Below are positions 23,297 to 34,480 of a DNA stretch of 64,000 bases, one piece after another. Source of the stretch: Chinchilla lanigera (taxonomy: Eukaryota; Chordata; Mammalia; Rodentia; Chinchillidae). The notes below the pieces were generated by a model. It did no database searches. It saw nothing but the letters and a program-made list of their open reading frames with translations, and was not told where the DNA came from. The stretch covers positions 25,329,820-25,393,819 of the forward strand of contig NW_004955428.1 in NCBI RefSeq assembly GCF_000276665.1. The letters run 5' to 3'. Position 1 is the first letter of the stretch; every line of letters begins with the position of its first letter. Made by a program: the position numbers and the translations under genes.

Positions 23297-24709
23297 TGGC
23301 CCCCTAAAATACTCATGCACATCCCTTTATAAAAAGATATTTAGTCCATATATACAAATTGCCGAAGTCCTAACAGTTTCAGCAGTGCTAAAAAGTCCAA
23401 GTCCAAAGTCTCCTCTGAGATTTAAGGCAAACTCTTAGCTACAAGCCTCTGTACAAATGAAAAGAAAGTTAAACACTTCCAACAGAAAATTGCACATGGT
23501 AAATACCCCATTACAAAAGGTACAAACAGGATAGCAAGGAATGGGTATAAAGTGAGACCAAAATCCAGCACGACAAACATTAAATCCCACAGTTCCACTT
23601 CCAGCATTCCCAGCAATCTGTGGCAAGTTGTAAACTCCAAAGGGCTTTTGTGTCTCCACTCTTAGGCCACTTTTAGTGGTTGTAGCTCACATGGTCTCTC
23701 TTGGGCTGTCTGTGCTCCCTCCTTGCATTTTTCTTCAGATGATCCACAGTCTTGGGTTCTCCAAATTTCTGGGGTCTCCACAGCACCTTTGGCTTCACAC
23801 TCACAGCTTCACATGCTGCCCTCTCAGGGGCACACTGCTTGATTCCCACGTTTTTGTATGAAATCTTGGTGGAATCCTTTCTGACTCCACAACTCTTGCG
23901 TTCGGCATGGACCTAAAACCAGCACCATACAGATGATGCCAAAGTATGCTGCCACCTGGAGCAGTAGCCAGGCTTCTCTCTTGACTGTAGGGGTTGAGTG
24001 TCTATGAACCAAACCAGAACAACAACTTCCCTATGCCACTACCATTCTGGAACATAGTACTCTAGGGCTCTCTGCTCAAAAGTCTTTCACTTTTGTGACT
24101 TTAAGCCTGCAGTGGCTGGAGTCCTGCTGGAGTCCTGCTGTTTCATGTGACGTTCCCAGGTCATCTTTTCTATTCTTCTGTTCCTTCCCAGTGATTAAGA
24201 TCTCCTCTGCTCTATCTTTGCAGTTCACAGCTTTACTGGTGCTTCCTTTTTGGTCAAATTCAATGTTTTAAATCATTTTGTTGGCCTCTTTGCTCTTGAT
24301 TCTCAGTATAGAGCTTGCTAAAAAAAACCCAACAGTAGCCATGCCACTGCCCCAACATTAGACTGTCTTGAAATTTCTTCTGCAAGGATTATTAGTCAGA
24401 CACCTAATGTCAGTCTCAGGGAAATTCTCTGGACACAACAAAAATGCAGACAAGCTGTCTGCCAAGCCATACCACACACCATCTGGGATCCAACAGACAC
24501 TGCAGTCCTTCCCAGCAGAAACCTCCTGAGCCTGGTCTTCTAGTCTCTGATCAGAATCTACCATCAAGTACAACATAAGGTGTTCCAGCTCTTTATCAGC
24601 TGGCATCTTTGAAACTTTCCAAACTCCTCCCACAAGCCAGTCCCACTGACCCCTGAGCCACATGGTCAGGTATAGTCAGAGCAAAATTCCCACTTCTCTC
24701 TATACCAAA
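23297..24709 (-). mobile_element. MaLR internal region
   Basis: On the minus strand it starts next to the second LTR with actatacctgaccatgtgg and ccaggctcaggaggtttc, blocks shared with the internal region at 5325-6892. No intact protein is encoded; the 101-codon frame at 24358-24663 has no recognisable domain. Confidence 0.7.
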
Positions 24710-24970
24710 TGCTTAGTTCTTTTTCTTGTTGCTGAGAAAAAAAATCTTTAATATCTAGTGTTAAAAGAGGAAAGGTCTACCTAGCTCTTAGGTTGTAGAA
24801 GTTTCAGTCCATAATCAGCTGGCTTCAAGGCAGGGTGGCATGGCAGATAAGCATCACAAAGGAGAAACAGTTCATGGCCAGCAGAGAATAGCAAAACAAG
24901 AGCTAACCACAGCAGTGTATATGTTATATATTGAGGTTTTATGATATAAACCTCACCCTGTCCACTTTGG
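24710..24970 (-). mobile_element. MaLR-type LTR (5' LTR, cut short by a microsatellite)
   Basis: The segment is similar over much of its length to the LTR at 22891-23296: ggtttcagttcataatcagct there versus agtttcagtccataatcagct here, and the tggcaga...catcaca block in both. It breaks off at the TG/CG repeat at 24972. Confidence 0.7.
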
Positions 24971-24971
<1 letters not shown>

Positions 24972-25011
<40 letters not shown>

Positions 25012-25018
25012 CGCGCGC
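24972..25018. repeat. (TG)n-(CG)n microsatellite
   Basis: About 15 TG units pass without interruption into about eight CG units, giving some 47 bases of strict alternating pyrimidine/purine. Confidence 0.97.
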
Positions 25019-25224
25019 ACTTAATTGAAGACATAAGGAGGAGGGAGTTATGTCTTGGCATGAAGTGAGCCAGGCCAGCCTTATGAGTTCTGGGTTTTTT
25101 AGCTATTCTATTTCTAGCAGGAGTTTAACTCTTTATTTAAGAAACTTCACTGGGGCCCTGTAGGTTTTCTACCTGGCTCCCAACTTCAGCTACAGTAAAC
25201 AGAGCTTTAGGAAGGTGCTTGGAT

Positions 25225-25510
25225 TACAGCTCATAGCTGAGTGTGCTGTTGGGAAGTGGAGTCTGGCTGAAAGAGGTGGGTCATTGGGCCTGGACTGAAA
25301 GGGTGCATCTCCCTACCTGTTTATTCACTTTTCTCTCTGATTCCTGGCCTCCATAACATGAGCAGCTTTTCTCCACAGCAGGCTCTTTCACCATGCCATT
25401 TCTGTATTGGTGTCAGTTGTCCGTGGAGTAATCATGAGTAAGAAAAAACCCTTCCTCCTTTAAGTTGCAGGTGTTGAGTATTTTGTCCAGTGACAACAAT
25501 GACTAAGACA
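25225..25510 (+). mobile_element. MaLR-type LTR fragment
   Basis: It contains gtgggtcattgggcctgga and a 3' part cttcctcctttaagttgcag followed by attttgtccagtgaca and gactaagaca, all MaLR LTR landmarks. The 5' end is missing or unclear. Confidence 0.65.
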
Positions 25511-25621
25511 TCCAATAATCAAATTTTATTGGACTGAAGTTCCTGCAATATACCAAGTGTTTCCTACAATCCTTACAACTATGTGAAGGAATTATTATTA
25601 CCTCAATCATAAATAAAAGGC

Positions 25622-25933
25622 CCAGGACTCCACAATGGTTTTCAGATTTATGTGCACTTCAAAATTCATGTCAAAATCCCAGTGCTATAGTATAAAAAGA
25701 TGAAACTTTTGGTAGATGGTCAGCTGGTGAGGTCTTCTCTTTCTTGGATTCTCCACCTCCTGCTATGTTAGGATACAGGATCAACATACCATCTTGGAAG
25801 CATAGACCAGGTCCTCAATATACACTAAACCTGCCAGTATCTTGATCTTGGACTTCCAGCTCTTAGAACTATGTGAAATACATTTTCGTTCCTTATAAAT
25901 TACTGGTTTTATCAGTCTACATTAACTAAGACA
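25622..25933 (+). mobile_element. MaLR/MLT-type LTR
   Basis: It carries the typical series atcttggaagcatagacc, cagtatcttgatcttgga, agctcttagaactatgtga and a ttccttataaattact block, ending taactaagaca. This order is that of mammalian MST/MLT-type LTRs. Confidence 0.65.
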
Positions 25934-26305
25934 GACATTTTGATAGGGTAAGCATACTCTTAGCTCACAAAATATGGCATCTTAAACAGTAGAAGTATCT
26001 TCGTCTCCATTCTGGAGGCCATTAATATCACAAACAAGGTGCCAGCACTTCTAGTGCCCTGACAAGAATTTGGTGGCCTGCTAGGGATCCTGACAAGGAT
26101 CTCTTCCTAGTTTTCACAGAAAGAGAGTGTTAACTTTAGTCTCTTTCTCATATAAGGACACTGATACCATCATCAGGGCTCCATTTTCATGACTTCATGT
26201 AACACTTATCAGTTCCCAAAGGGTCAACCTCCAAACCACCATACTAAGGCTAAAGGTTTCAACATGTGAATTTTGGGAGACAAATTCAAATCATTAAAAA
26301 GCACA
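25934..26305 (-). mobile_element. MLT1-type LTR
   Basis: On the + strand it shows the reversed MLT1 order: ctggaggccat, ggacactgataccatcat, gacttcatgtaacac, and finally tcaacatgtgaattttggga followed by gacaaattcaaatcat. Confidence 0.6.
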
Positions 26306-26439
26306 ATATTCAAGAAAAAGTTAGTATACATGTTTACCTAATTCAGAACTGCCTTGTTTCAGAGGTACTATTCCCCCTTTAAAAAGATATATTGAAAGAA
26401 GGCAATACAAATCTTTCAAGGTGACACTTTTTATTTTGG

Positions 26440-26627
26440 AAGGTAAGATACTGGAGGTTTCATGGTAGGCAAATGCTTTTCCACTGAGCAATTTCCTGAG
26501 CCCACTTTTAATTTTTTTTCAAAGCAGAAGCTCACTAGATTGCCCAGGCTGGCTTAAAACTTGTGATACTGCTACCTCAGCCTCTAAGTAGCGGAGTTTA
26601 TAGGTATGGGCTACCACACCCAGCTCA
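26440..26627 (-). mobile_element. B1-ID composite SINE (old)
   Basis: On the minus strand a B1 part (gagctgggtgtggtagccca) is followed by an A-rich link and an ID-derived part that ends near 26440. This B1-ID arrangement is known from squirrel-related rodents, dormice and beavers. Confidence 0.65.
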
Positions 26628-28740
26628 AACGGGCCCTTTGAGATATCATCAGCTAATTTGAAATGTTTGTTTCCTATAGGACCAGCAGATTTCCTTATAT
26701 CCTCCAGTGTTGGATATGCTTCCTATAGTATTAGAATTCTCCAAAAAGCTTAGATTGTTCTTTCTTGAATGATTCCTCTTCTGATGATGTTTTATATACT
26801 TGTAAAAAATAGCTTTTCTTCTGTACCTTCTTTCAATTTTTTTCTTCTCACTGCTATTGTTATATTCTTGTCACATAATTGAAGATTTCACATCTCACCC
26901 CCCTCTCCACTTTTAATTACTAACTCTAGTAACTCCTCAATCTCTACAGCTGTAAGGTTTGTTTATCTTCAGCCTTCCAGCTTCCATTTTTATTGTTAGT
27001 TCTGATATATCTGATGGGAAGCTTGTCTGTTGGGGCCCAGTACTTAGCATCTTGCTTGCAAAGTGCAACAGGAAAGAAACACAGACACTCTTTTTCATGA
27101 AGTAGGTATGAGCAGGACTTCATTTTAAATTTCCACAAGAAAATAGAAGCACACATGTTGTATATTGTTTTGGTCATCAATTTGAACTCGATGTTCCTCA
27201 AGAAGAAAATACATCTGCAAGATAAAAATTCACATTGGTTTTTCAACCTGCACTTTATAGAAAGATAATACAGATCCCCAGTGAAAGAAACTTCAAGCAA
27301 GGCAAGTGACCAACAGGCATGGCAGTCTAATACGGCATTGCCAGTGGTGAAAAAGGACTTGCATAAATAGTGAAATTCCATTAGTTTCTATTCTAGTAGA
27401 TAGTATGACAGTGACATACTTCTTAAATATTTTTGAATGGAAAAGGAAAAATAACAATAAATGTATAAGTTAACTCAGTGTGCCTCTAAGAATAACAGCA
27501 ATTATTTTCCAGCTGCATATTAGATGGTGTTTAAAAGCAGTAACATCAAGAGTTTACCAATTTACTTCTTGTTCCCCAAACTGAAAGAACAGAGTGCTCA
27601 TTGAGGTATTTTAGAATTTAGAATTTTGGAAGCCAATGACTCAGTTGAAACATTCTAGGATTTATATATTCTCTGAAGATAATTAGATACAATGTAGGAC
27701 GACTTCTGTTTCATGCAACATCCATTTCCATGGATTTTCCCATTCTGCTGATGTCTATTAAGTACTTGTTGTGGAACAGGCATTGCTTAGCCCTGGACTA
27801 GAATGGTGAACAAAAATGGACTGGAATGGTGAACAAAAATGACCTGTTTTCTACCCCATTGTATGTGTTTAGGGAGCCAGAATTAATCGAAAGTCCACAT
27901 CACCTTTCTTAACTTAGTATTTTGAAGAAAACAAACATAAGGTTGGTGTAGGATAGAACTGATCCACGATCACTGAGTTTTAAAATGTAATTATTGGGTG
28001 GAGATCAACTGGAGAAAAGGCAAATAATTATTCAGTAAGGAGTATAATGTTCTGATGTCATGCTGCAAGGGAACTGCTTTTATATTAAGTTAATAAAAAT
28101 ATAAAAGGAACTTTACTTTGTGTGCACTTGTATGGAACTTTATAAAAGAAACCTGATATTCTATATGGGAAAACTTACAAATATGGCAATATTTAGGTCA
28201 AATTTCTTTATGCTTGTGGTGCTTTTGATGTTTTATTGTGTCTTCTTTTCATGTATGTTTTAACTAGTGCAGTGTCTGAGTGGGCGGCAAGTAAATACCC
28301 TTTGTTAAAATGTGTTCTAATCATTTGCTCCAAAATACACTTAGCAATGGGACCAGATTCAGCTAGTTTTTTTCTTTTTTATTTCTGAATCAAAGTATTA
28401 GGCCAAAAATATGAAGCCCTAAAAGAAAAAGTAAAACAAAATAGCTTATTTTTACTAGATTCACCTAGTTATTTCCAAAATTAACATTGGCTTAAGAAAT
28501 TCAGCTAATAGACATGTTAACATCATAATAGTACAGAAAAGTGTTATTTTTTTAAGGTGATTTAAATAAACTACATTTCAAAATGTGTACCATTGTAGTA
28601 ACTCTCTCATTTTTATCACTCCATATTTTTGTGTATAGTCTTTAGAATTGCCACTGTTATCCCAATATCCCTCTTTTACCTTTTTACATTTAACCTATAA
28701 TTCTGTAAACACCACTCTATTCTTCCCATATGCTATCTGT
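26628..28740. other. Intergenic DNA with one 145-codon open frame
   Basis: Minus-strand 27381-26944 is open for 145 codons, begins MEFHYLCKSFF and is rich in Cys, Lys and Phe; I recognise no family and see no promoter. A 23-bp tandem duplication is at 27795-27840. Otherwise nothing to annotate. Confidence 0.4.
27795..27840 (+). repeat. Tandem duplication, 2 x 23 bp
   Basis: Two consecutive 23-base units (ggactagaatggtgaacaaa... and ggactggaatggtgaacaaa...) differ at one base. Confidence 0.95.
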
Positions 28741-29125
28741 ATTAATCAGTGTCTGCATTGCTGGGACACAATACTGAGACCCACAGCTTACAGAAGGAGA
28801 GGTTTAATTTGGTTCCTGGTTCGGGGATTCTGTCCTTGGTCCACTGACTCTGATTTAGAAAGATCATAGCAGAGGAAAGCTGCTCAATTTGTGGCAGCCA
28901 GGAAGCAGAAAGAAAGAAGGGAGGAGCCAGGAACAAGAATCCACTCTCCCAGGTCACACTCCTGTGACCTACCTCCAACCAGGCCCCTCTTAGTACGATA
29001 TTCAGCATGAATTTATCTATGGATTAATCCACTGAGAAGTATAACATCATCACAATCTAAGCACCTCCAAATCTCTGAACACAGGAGATTTTGTGGAACA
29101 ATTTTGATCTAAATCATACCCAATA
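28741..29125 (-). mobile_element. MaLR-type LTR
   Basis: On the + strand it reads as a reversed MaLR LTR: attgctgggacacaatac, gagaggtttaatttggttc, and later ctacctccaaccaggcccc. A minus-strand frame covers part of it by chance. Confidence 0.65.
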
Positions 29126-29204
29126 AAATTGTCAGAGGTTTCTACCACTATAAAGACTGTGCTTCTTTTTCTTTAATATTGACCTTTACTGCTTCATAAG
29201 GTGA

Positions 29205-29575
29205 TTTCATCTATTTTCTGTTCCAAAAAAAATACCACAGACTTAGTGGCTTATAAATAAAAGAGAATCGCTTTATCTCATAGTCCTGGAGGTGCAAGAT
29301 CATGGGGCCACATCTGGTTTGGGCCTTCTTGCTGGTCTCGAGATAACACACAACATTGGATGGCAAGAGAAAGGGAACAGGTGCCTCTTTGGACCTCTAT
29401 TTTATACTCTAAAGACACCAGGATGCAATTGAAATATCTACCCTAATGATTTTATCTAATCCTCTCCATTTCTCCATTAACTCTAAACACGATAGATGGA
29501 TTGTTTTCACCATTTAATCTCACAGTGAGGATTAAATTTCAACACAGGACACATTGGAAAGCACACTCAAACTGT
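29205..29575 (-). mobile_element. MLT1-type LTR
   Basis: Reversed MLT1 order on the + strand: accacagacttagtggctta, tcatagtcctggaggtgcaa, gccttcttgctggtct, then attaaatttcaacacagg. Confidence 0.65.
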
Positions 29576-30425
29576 GTGTAAACCACAGCAGTGACTATGA
29601 TTGAGAAATTCCTTCATTTCAAACAATATCAAAGTTTATAGTGGGAGGGAGGATGAGCACAAATCAGAATTATCTTCTACTCAATAACTGTGAATTAGAG
29701 AAGTTGCCATCACACTACCTGCACACATATAACTACTGCCCATTTTATGTTGAATTCAAATACATGTAGATTAATAAAATGAGACCATGGAGCCACTATG
29801 TGGTGCCTATATATATATATAGGCAATTTTTTGGCCAGAACTGTTAAATTATCAGTATAAAGCACAGATTTTAAAATTAATTGATAGAAAAAGAAATTTG
29901 TGGACATTACAAAACTACTTTCCATATGGCATTATATTCAAAAAGCTGACTAAATACTTTCAATTTATTTGAAGGGTTTTAGAGGTGCATACGTGTAGCT
30001 CAGAATACTCAATATGCTAATAGAAGCACCTGCAGAAAATCTATTTTCTTATTTATTGTAGCAAAATACAAGATAATCATAAGAGGAACTATTTCCGGTA
30101 AAATATTATTTTATGAGCCATATCTTTGATATCAAGAAGACATACTAATTAAAGAAATTTGTATACTATTGAAATGTACAACATATTCTTCATAAGATTT
30201 TTTTACCATGAAAATCTGACAGATAATATTTTAAAATGTGAATTATTGTTCTACAATGTAGCCTTAATATTTTAATCAGCAAAATAAGCATTCTCTATTT
30301 TGCACAAGAGCTAGTCCAAAATGTTCAAATTTGTTTCAGTGTTTAACAACTTAGTTTTGCAAAATGAAAGTTTTATTACTTAAGTTAACAAAGTGACTTA
30401 AAAACAAATGCTTCCTTGAGGGGGG
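29576..30425. other. Intergenic DNA, no feature recognised
   Basis: AT-rich; a short TA run near 29810-29820. No gene or certain repeat. Confidence 0.5.
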
Positions 30426-31052
30426 TGTTAGGGTTTTCCAGAAGGACCAACAAAGTTTGTATAGAAGAGGGGCCAGGTTACACTGGCTTCTGCAATGACC
30501 ATCCACAGGCTAAAGACCGGGGAAACCAGTAGCTGCTCAGTCCAAAATCCAAAAGGCTCAGAACAACAGAGAGCTGGGCATGGTGGCACATACCTGTAAT
30601 CCCAGGCTAAGGAGGCTGAGGCAGGAGGATCATTGCAAGTTTGAGACCAGCCTGGGCTACAAAGTGAGCTCAAGGCCAGCCTGAACTGCATAGCGAGACT
30701 TTATCTCAAAAAGACCAAAAAAAAAAAAAAAAAAAAAATTGAAAGAGAGACCAACGATGTCTCCCCATTCAGAGCAAAAGGGCTAGGAGCTTGCTGAGCC
30801 CACATTTTTAAGGCCAAAGAACGTGGAGTTCAATAAACATGGACAATAGCAGCAACTCAAGGAGGGTCAGGTCTACACATGCATAAGCTTCCTCATTCCA
30901 GCCTATCAGGCGGTGCCACTTACACTCAGAGAGGGTCCTCCCATGCCAATCATCACTTGAAATGCCCTCAAGACACACCCAGAAGTGTACTTTATCAGCT
31001 TCCTAGGTGTCTGCCACCCCAGTCAAGTTGACAGCCAAGAGTAACCATCACA
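30426..31052 (-). mobile_element. ERVL/MLT2-type LTR split by a B1 SINE
   Basis: On the minus strand it begins tgtgatggttactcttggct, continues gtcaacttgactggggtg and tctgggtgtgtcttgagg, and ends with ...ggaaaaccctaaca, giving TG...CA ends. This is the pattern of MLT2-type ERVL LTRs. A B1 SINE lies inside at 30571-30740. Confidence 0.7.
30571..30740 (+). mobile_element. B1 SINE
   Basis: 7SL-derived body (gagctgggcatggtggcaca, cctgtaatcccaggctaa, ggaggctgaggcaggaggat) with an internal partial duplication (gaccagcctgggctacaa and ggccagcctgaactgcat) and an A-tail of about 20 bases. It is inserted in an LTR. Confidence 0.93.
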
Positions 31053-31834
31053 GAGGCTGAGGAGGAAAGAGAGGCATTGCCCAAAACTTCCACCATAATC
31101 CAAAAGCATATTCATTGCCAAATTCATTTATTAAAGAATGAAATTCTATCTTAATTGAGTGTTAGATCTGACTTCATTTATACTTTAGTTATACAGTGCT
31201 ATGTTTTTTGCATATTAAATTCTTTTGGGGTTTAATTTATAAAGAAGGAAGATATAGCTGTAAATAAAAGTGATATATCAAAAAAAAAAAACCACAGAGG
31301 CATAAGAGAGAAGCTGATATTTTTATTGCCATTTAGTCACTGATATTTTTATTTGCTATTTGATCTTAAAGTAAGGTAACACCTCTGAACCTGCCTTTAC
31401 TTATCTGTGAAGGAGAACCGCAGTACTAGAAGCCAGCTGTTTGCAGACCTTCAGCCTGTTTGAGGTCTTCCGCATTAGTAAGTATGTTCCAGAATGGCCT
31501 GGCTGAGCCTGGTACTGCAGAGACCAGCTCTGCCCGAAGGCTTCACACCCAAGTCAGACACCACCAGGGCTGGAGCCAGGCAGCTCAGGTGACAGCATGC
31601 AGTGGGCCTAGCACCAGGGAGCAGGTCCTGCTCCAGACTAGAAGCAGAGAGGGAAGATGGGGAAGGGACAGAAAAAACAGGGAGGAATGCCAAAACTAGC
31701 TCATTCTGAGCACCTACTGTAAAATACAGATAATGGTACTCAAGAGAAATTATGAGAATTATTTTACTTCTAAAACCTTACCAAAATTCTTGAAATAAGA
31801 AGTGCTTGAAAAAAATGGGTGGTTTTAGAGAGGT
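31053..31834. other. Intergenic DNA, mostly unassigned
   Basis: About 31350-31415 has a short MIR-like stretch (aacacctctgaacctgcctt). The GC-richer part near 31490-31690 has open frames on both strands, without recognisable proteins. Confidence 0.4.
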
Positions 31835-32040
31835 GACTTGGAAGCCAGAAAAAAGTTTCAAATCCCTCTTGCAATATGTTAGCTGTGTTATTAATTACTT
31901 TACTCAACTCTGGCTCAGATTCCTTAATTATAAATAGCAGATGCTACCTATTCAGAGGGTTTGTACAAGGAATAAATGTGTTAATATACACAGCACAAGA
32001 GCAATGCCTGGCACCCAGAAGCCATTCAGTGAGTGCTAAC
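31835..32040 (+). mobile_element. MIR SINE
   Basis: It follows the MIR order: gacttggaagccagaaa, tttcaaatccctcttgc, ttagctgtgttat, then taaatgtgttaatatacaca, gcaatgcctggcaccca and ttcagtgagtgctaac. Confidence 0.75.
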
Positions 32041-33384
32041 AGGAAAACGAGCAGGAAGCATGGGCTGGAGCCCAGCGAATCACCAACTCATGACATGGAA
32101 TGCTGCCAAGTCCAAGAACTCTAATCTTCAGTCAGGCTTCCAGATCATGTCAAAGGTAAGGGTACCATACCTGTCCTAGTGTATATCTTTATTTTCTATG
32201 TATATTCCTTTTATTTCCTTTTAATCAAAGAAAATGCAAGAATTCCAGGGTAGAAAGCAGTTGAAGATCAGTCAAACTGATGAAATTAAAGAGATTTCAA
32301 ACAGAAGCCGAGTAAGATATTTACTTAATAATTTATTAGCTTGATTTGTAACTGTAAACATGCATTTATCAATGTTAATTTTCCACATTTTAAAACTGGT
32401 CCAGCCCTGCTGTGTTAGAACTGGCCTAACAGGTCGTTTTTCTTCTAGTTGAAAGCTGTGACTCTGAACAGACTCCTCCCACCGTGAGTTGGTCTCGGCT
32501 GCTTAAACAGACTATTTCCCAGTTACCTACCTTTAGGTGTCAGGCTCCACTTTTTAGAAGGAAACTGAGTCATTCAATTAATGAGTCTTTTAGGCAAGAA
32601 ATTTTCTGCAGCTAGAAAACTGGAGAAAATTCGTTAAAGATTAAGAGTTTGCATGTCTGCCGGACAATTCTAAGACATTTTCATATATAAAACCTCTACT
32701 TTATCCTTAGAAAATCCCTATAAAAAGACATAGAAGAGATATTCTTTACCCTCTGAACAGTCTAGAAAATTGAAATGCAAAGAGCTGGTACATAAAAATG
32801 GAATTTAAACCTAGTTTTCAACAATCCTTTGATTTTCTATAAATGCTATATTTATAAAATTTGAATGTTGTTGTTAAACAAGACATGCAAACCTACCCTG
32901 AAAACATATGCACAATTTCAGCATGACAAGCTGGAGCAGTTGGGCATCTTTGAAACACCATAAACTCCCTGGTTGTCCTTGGTTGGAAATCTGACTTCAA
33001 CACTGTTGCCAGTGTCCAGCTGGCTTCTGCCCTAGAAATCCTGCACTTTTCATATGAAGGAGTGAGCAAAGGAATATAACAGAGAAACGAAGGATATAAT
33101 TTTAGAGCTGCAATTCATCTAATGCTTTGTATTTATTTGGGGAAAAGTGAAGTGAATTGTCCTATAAATCACAGCAATAGGAGGAACACAGGCCATGAAG
33201 CCTTATCAGGTTTAGTACTCTGAGGCTTCCCTTCTCCCTGTGTCCTGTGAAACACTTTTCACTTCCTCCAGTTAATTTTGAACTTCCTTCATTTTCTTAC
33301 CATCCTCTTTTCATCTGAACACTGTCATTGCTCAATTATTCAAAACTGCTAATTTAAACTGTGAATGAGATATATGTATATACA
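32041..33384. other. Intergenic DNA, no feature recognised
   Basis: No gene or clear repeat seen. Confidence 0.5.
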
Positions 33385-33900
33385 ATGTGTGACAGAAAAA
33401 TATATGTGTTTAATTCAAAACTTACAGTAAAAGACACATTGCTATTAATCCCCGTCAAAATTCTCACTCACTTTGAACACACTTAGCCCATTGTTCTTTC
33501 TGAAGCAATTCTGGAAGTTCTCACCTTAGTGTCTTCTGTTGCACTGTTGTGACCACTTCAATGTCCTGGATGAATTCAAGTAATTTACCTTTCATGTCAT
33601 TTTGACTTTGGGAAGAAACAGAGGTCCTCTGGTTCCAGATCCAGTGAATAAGGTGGATGAGGACACTGTGATGTGTTTATGAGCCTACCTTCCCATTGGA
33701 TGGTGCTCAGCAGCAGTATTTGTTGAACTTTTTATTACATGTCATGAAGACCTTCATGAAAGAGAATTGCTTCAGAAGGTGGCAAGGATAACGGGATGAA
33801 TGTGTCTGAAGTGAGGGGGAGGATTCTGAGAGGGATTAACGGCAATGTGTAATACATTTTTTAATTTAAACATTCACCATCTATTTTGATCAGACCTAGT
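33385..33900 (-). mobile_element. Palindromic mariner-derived transposon, copy 1
   Basis: The left arm (33468-33547) and the reverse complement of the right arm (about 33755-33830) are alike, for example ctgaagcaattctgga and ctgaagcaattctctt. The minus strand keeps traces of the C-terminal part of a mariner transposase, such as KGKLLEFIQDIE, and the right arm read on the + strand covers that same 3' region again. So two copies of the transposon 3' end face each other. It cannot make transposase. It resembles the mammalian non-autonomous type I recall as MARNA; that name is not checked. Confidence 0.75.
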
Positions 33901-34480
33901 ATTTAACTCACTTTCCTATTATTTAATATAAAGACTATTTCCATGTTTCTATGACAGCTAGTGCTACTATGACCATTTTCATAAACACATCTTTTTACTC
34001 TGTTGAATTAACTTCTTAGTGTAAATGTCAAAGAATGATATTACTGAATTGCTGTGTAGAAGCACCTGTACTGTTTGTGAATCTCTCTGTATCATTCTTA
34101 TAAGGAATGTATCAAACCAATGTTCCCAAAAGACTGCCAGATTCACAGCCTTATTAATATTACGTATCAAAGGTACTTATTTTTGCTAACACATTAGGTA
34201 TAAATACATGCTATGTTTGCTTGTTTTACATTCCTTTGCTAGTAATAAGATACTTCTACTTTCTTTACATACATTTCTAGTTGCATTAGTTGTTGCCCAA
34301 ACTATTCGCACATTTATTATTGGTGGATAATTTTCTTATAAATTTGGATGAACTCTTTCTATGAAATGTGTTATATCTTACTGTTTATGTATTACTGAAA
34401 ATAGTTTCTCAGTTCTTGTACATTTAGTTTTGCAGTTAAATTTGTATACCACTGAAAATATCACGTCTAACTTTTACATT
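33901..34480 (-). mobile_element. Old L1 (L1M-type) 3' fragment
   Basis: On the + strand it shows the reversed order of old L1 3' ends: atttccatgtttctatgac, a cataaacacatctttt block, aacttcttagtgtaaatg and ttactgaattgctgtg. Weak but in the right order. Confidence 0.4.

Noticed and set aside
31460..31699. Open frames on both strands in a GC-richer patch
   Set aside because: Both strands are open at once, there is no known domain, and the length (72-79 codons) is within chance.
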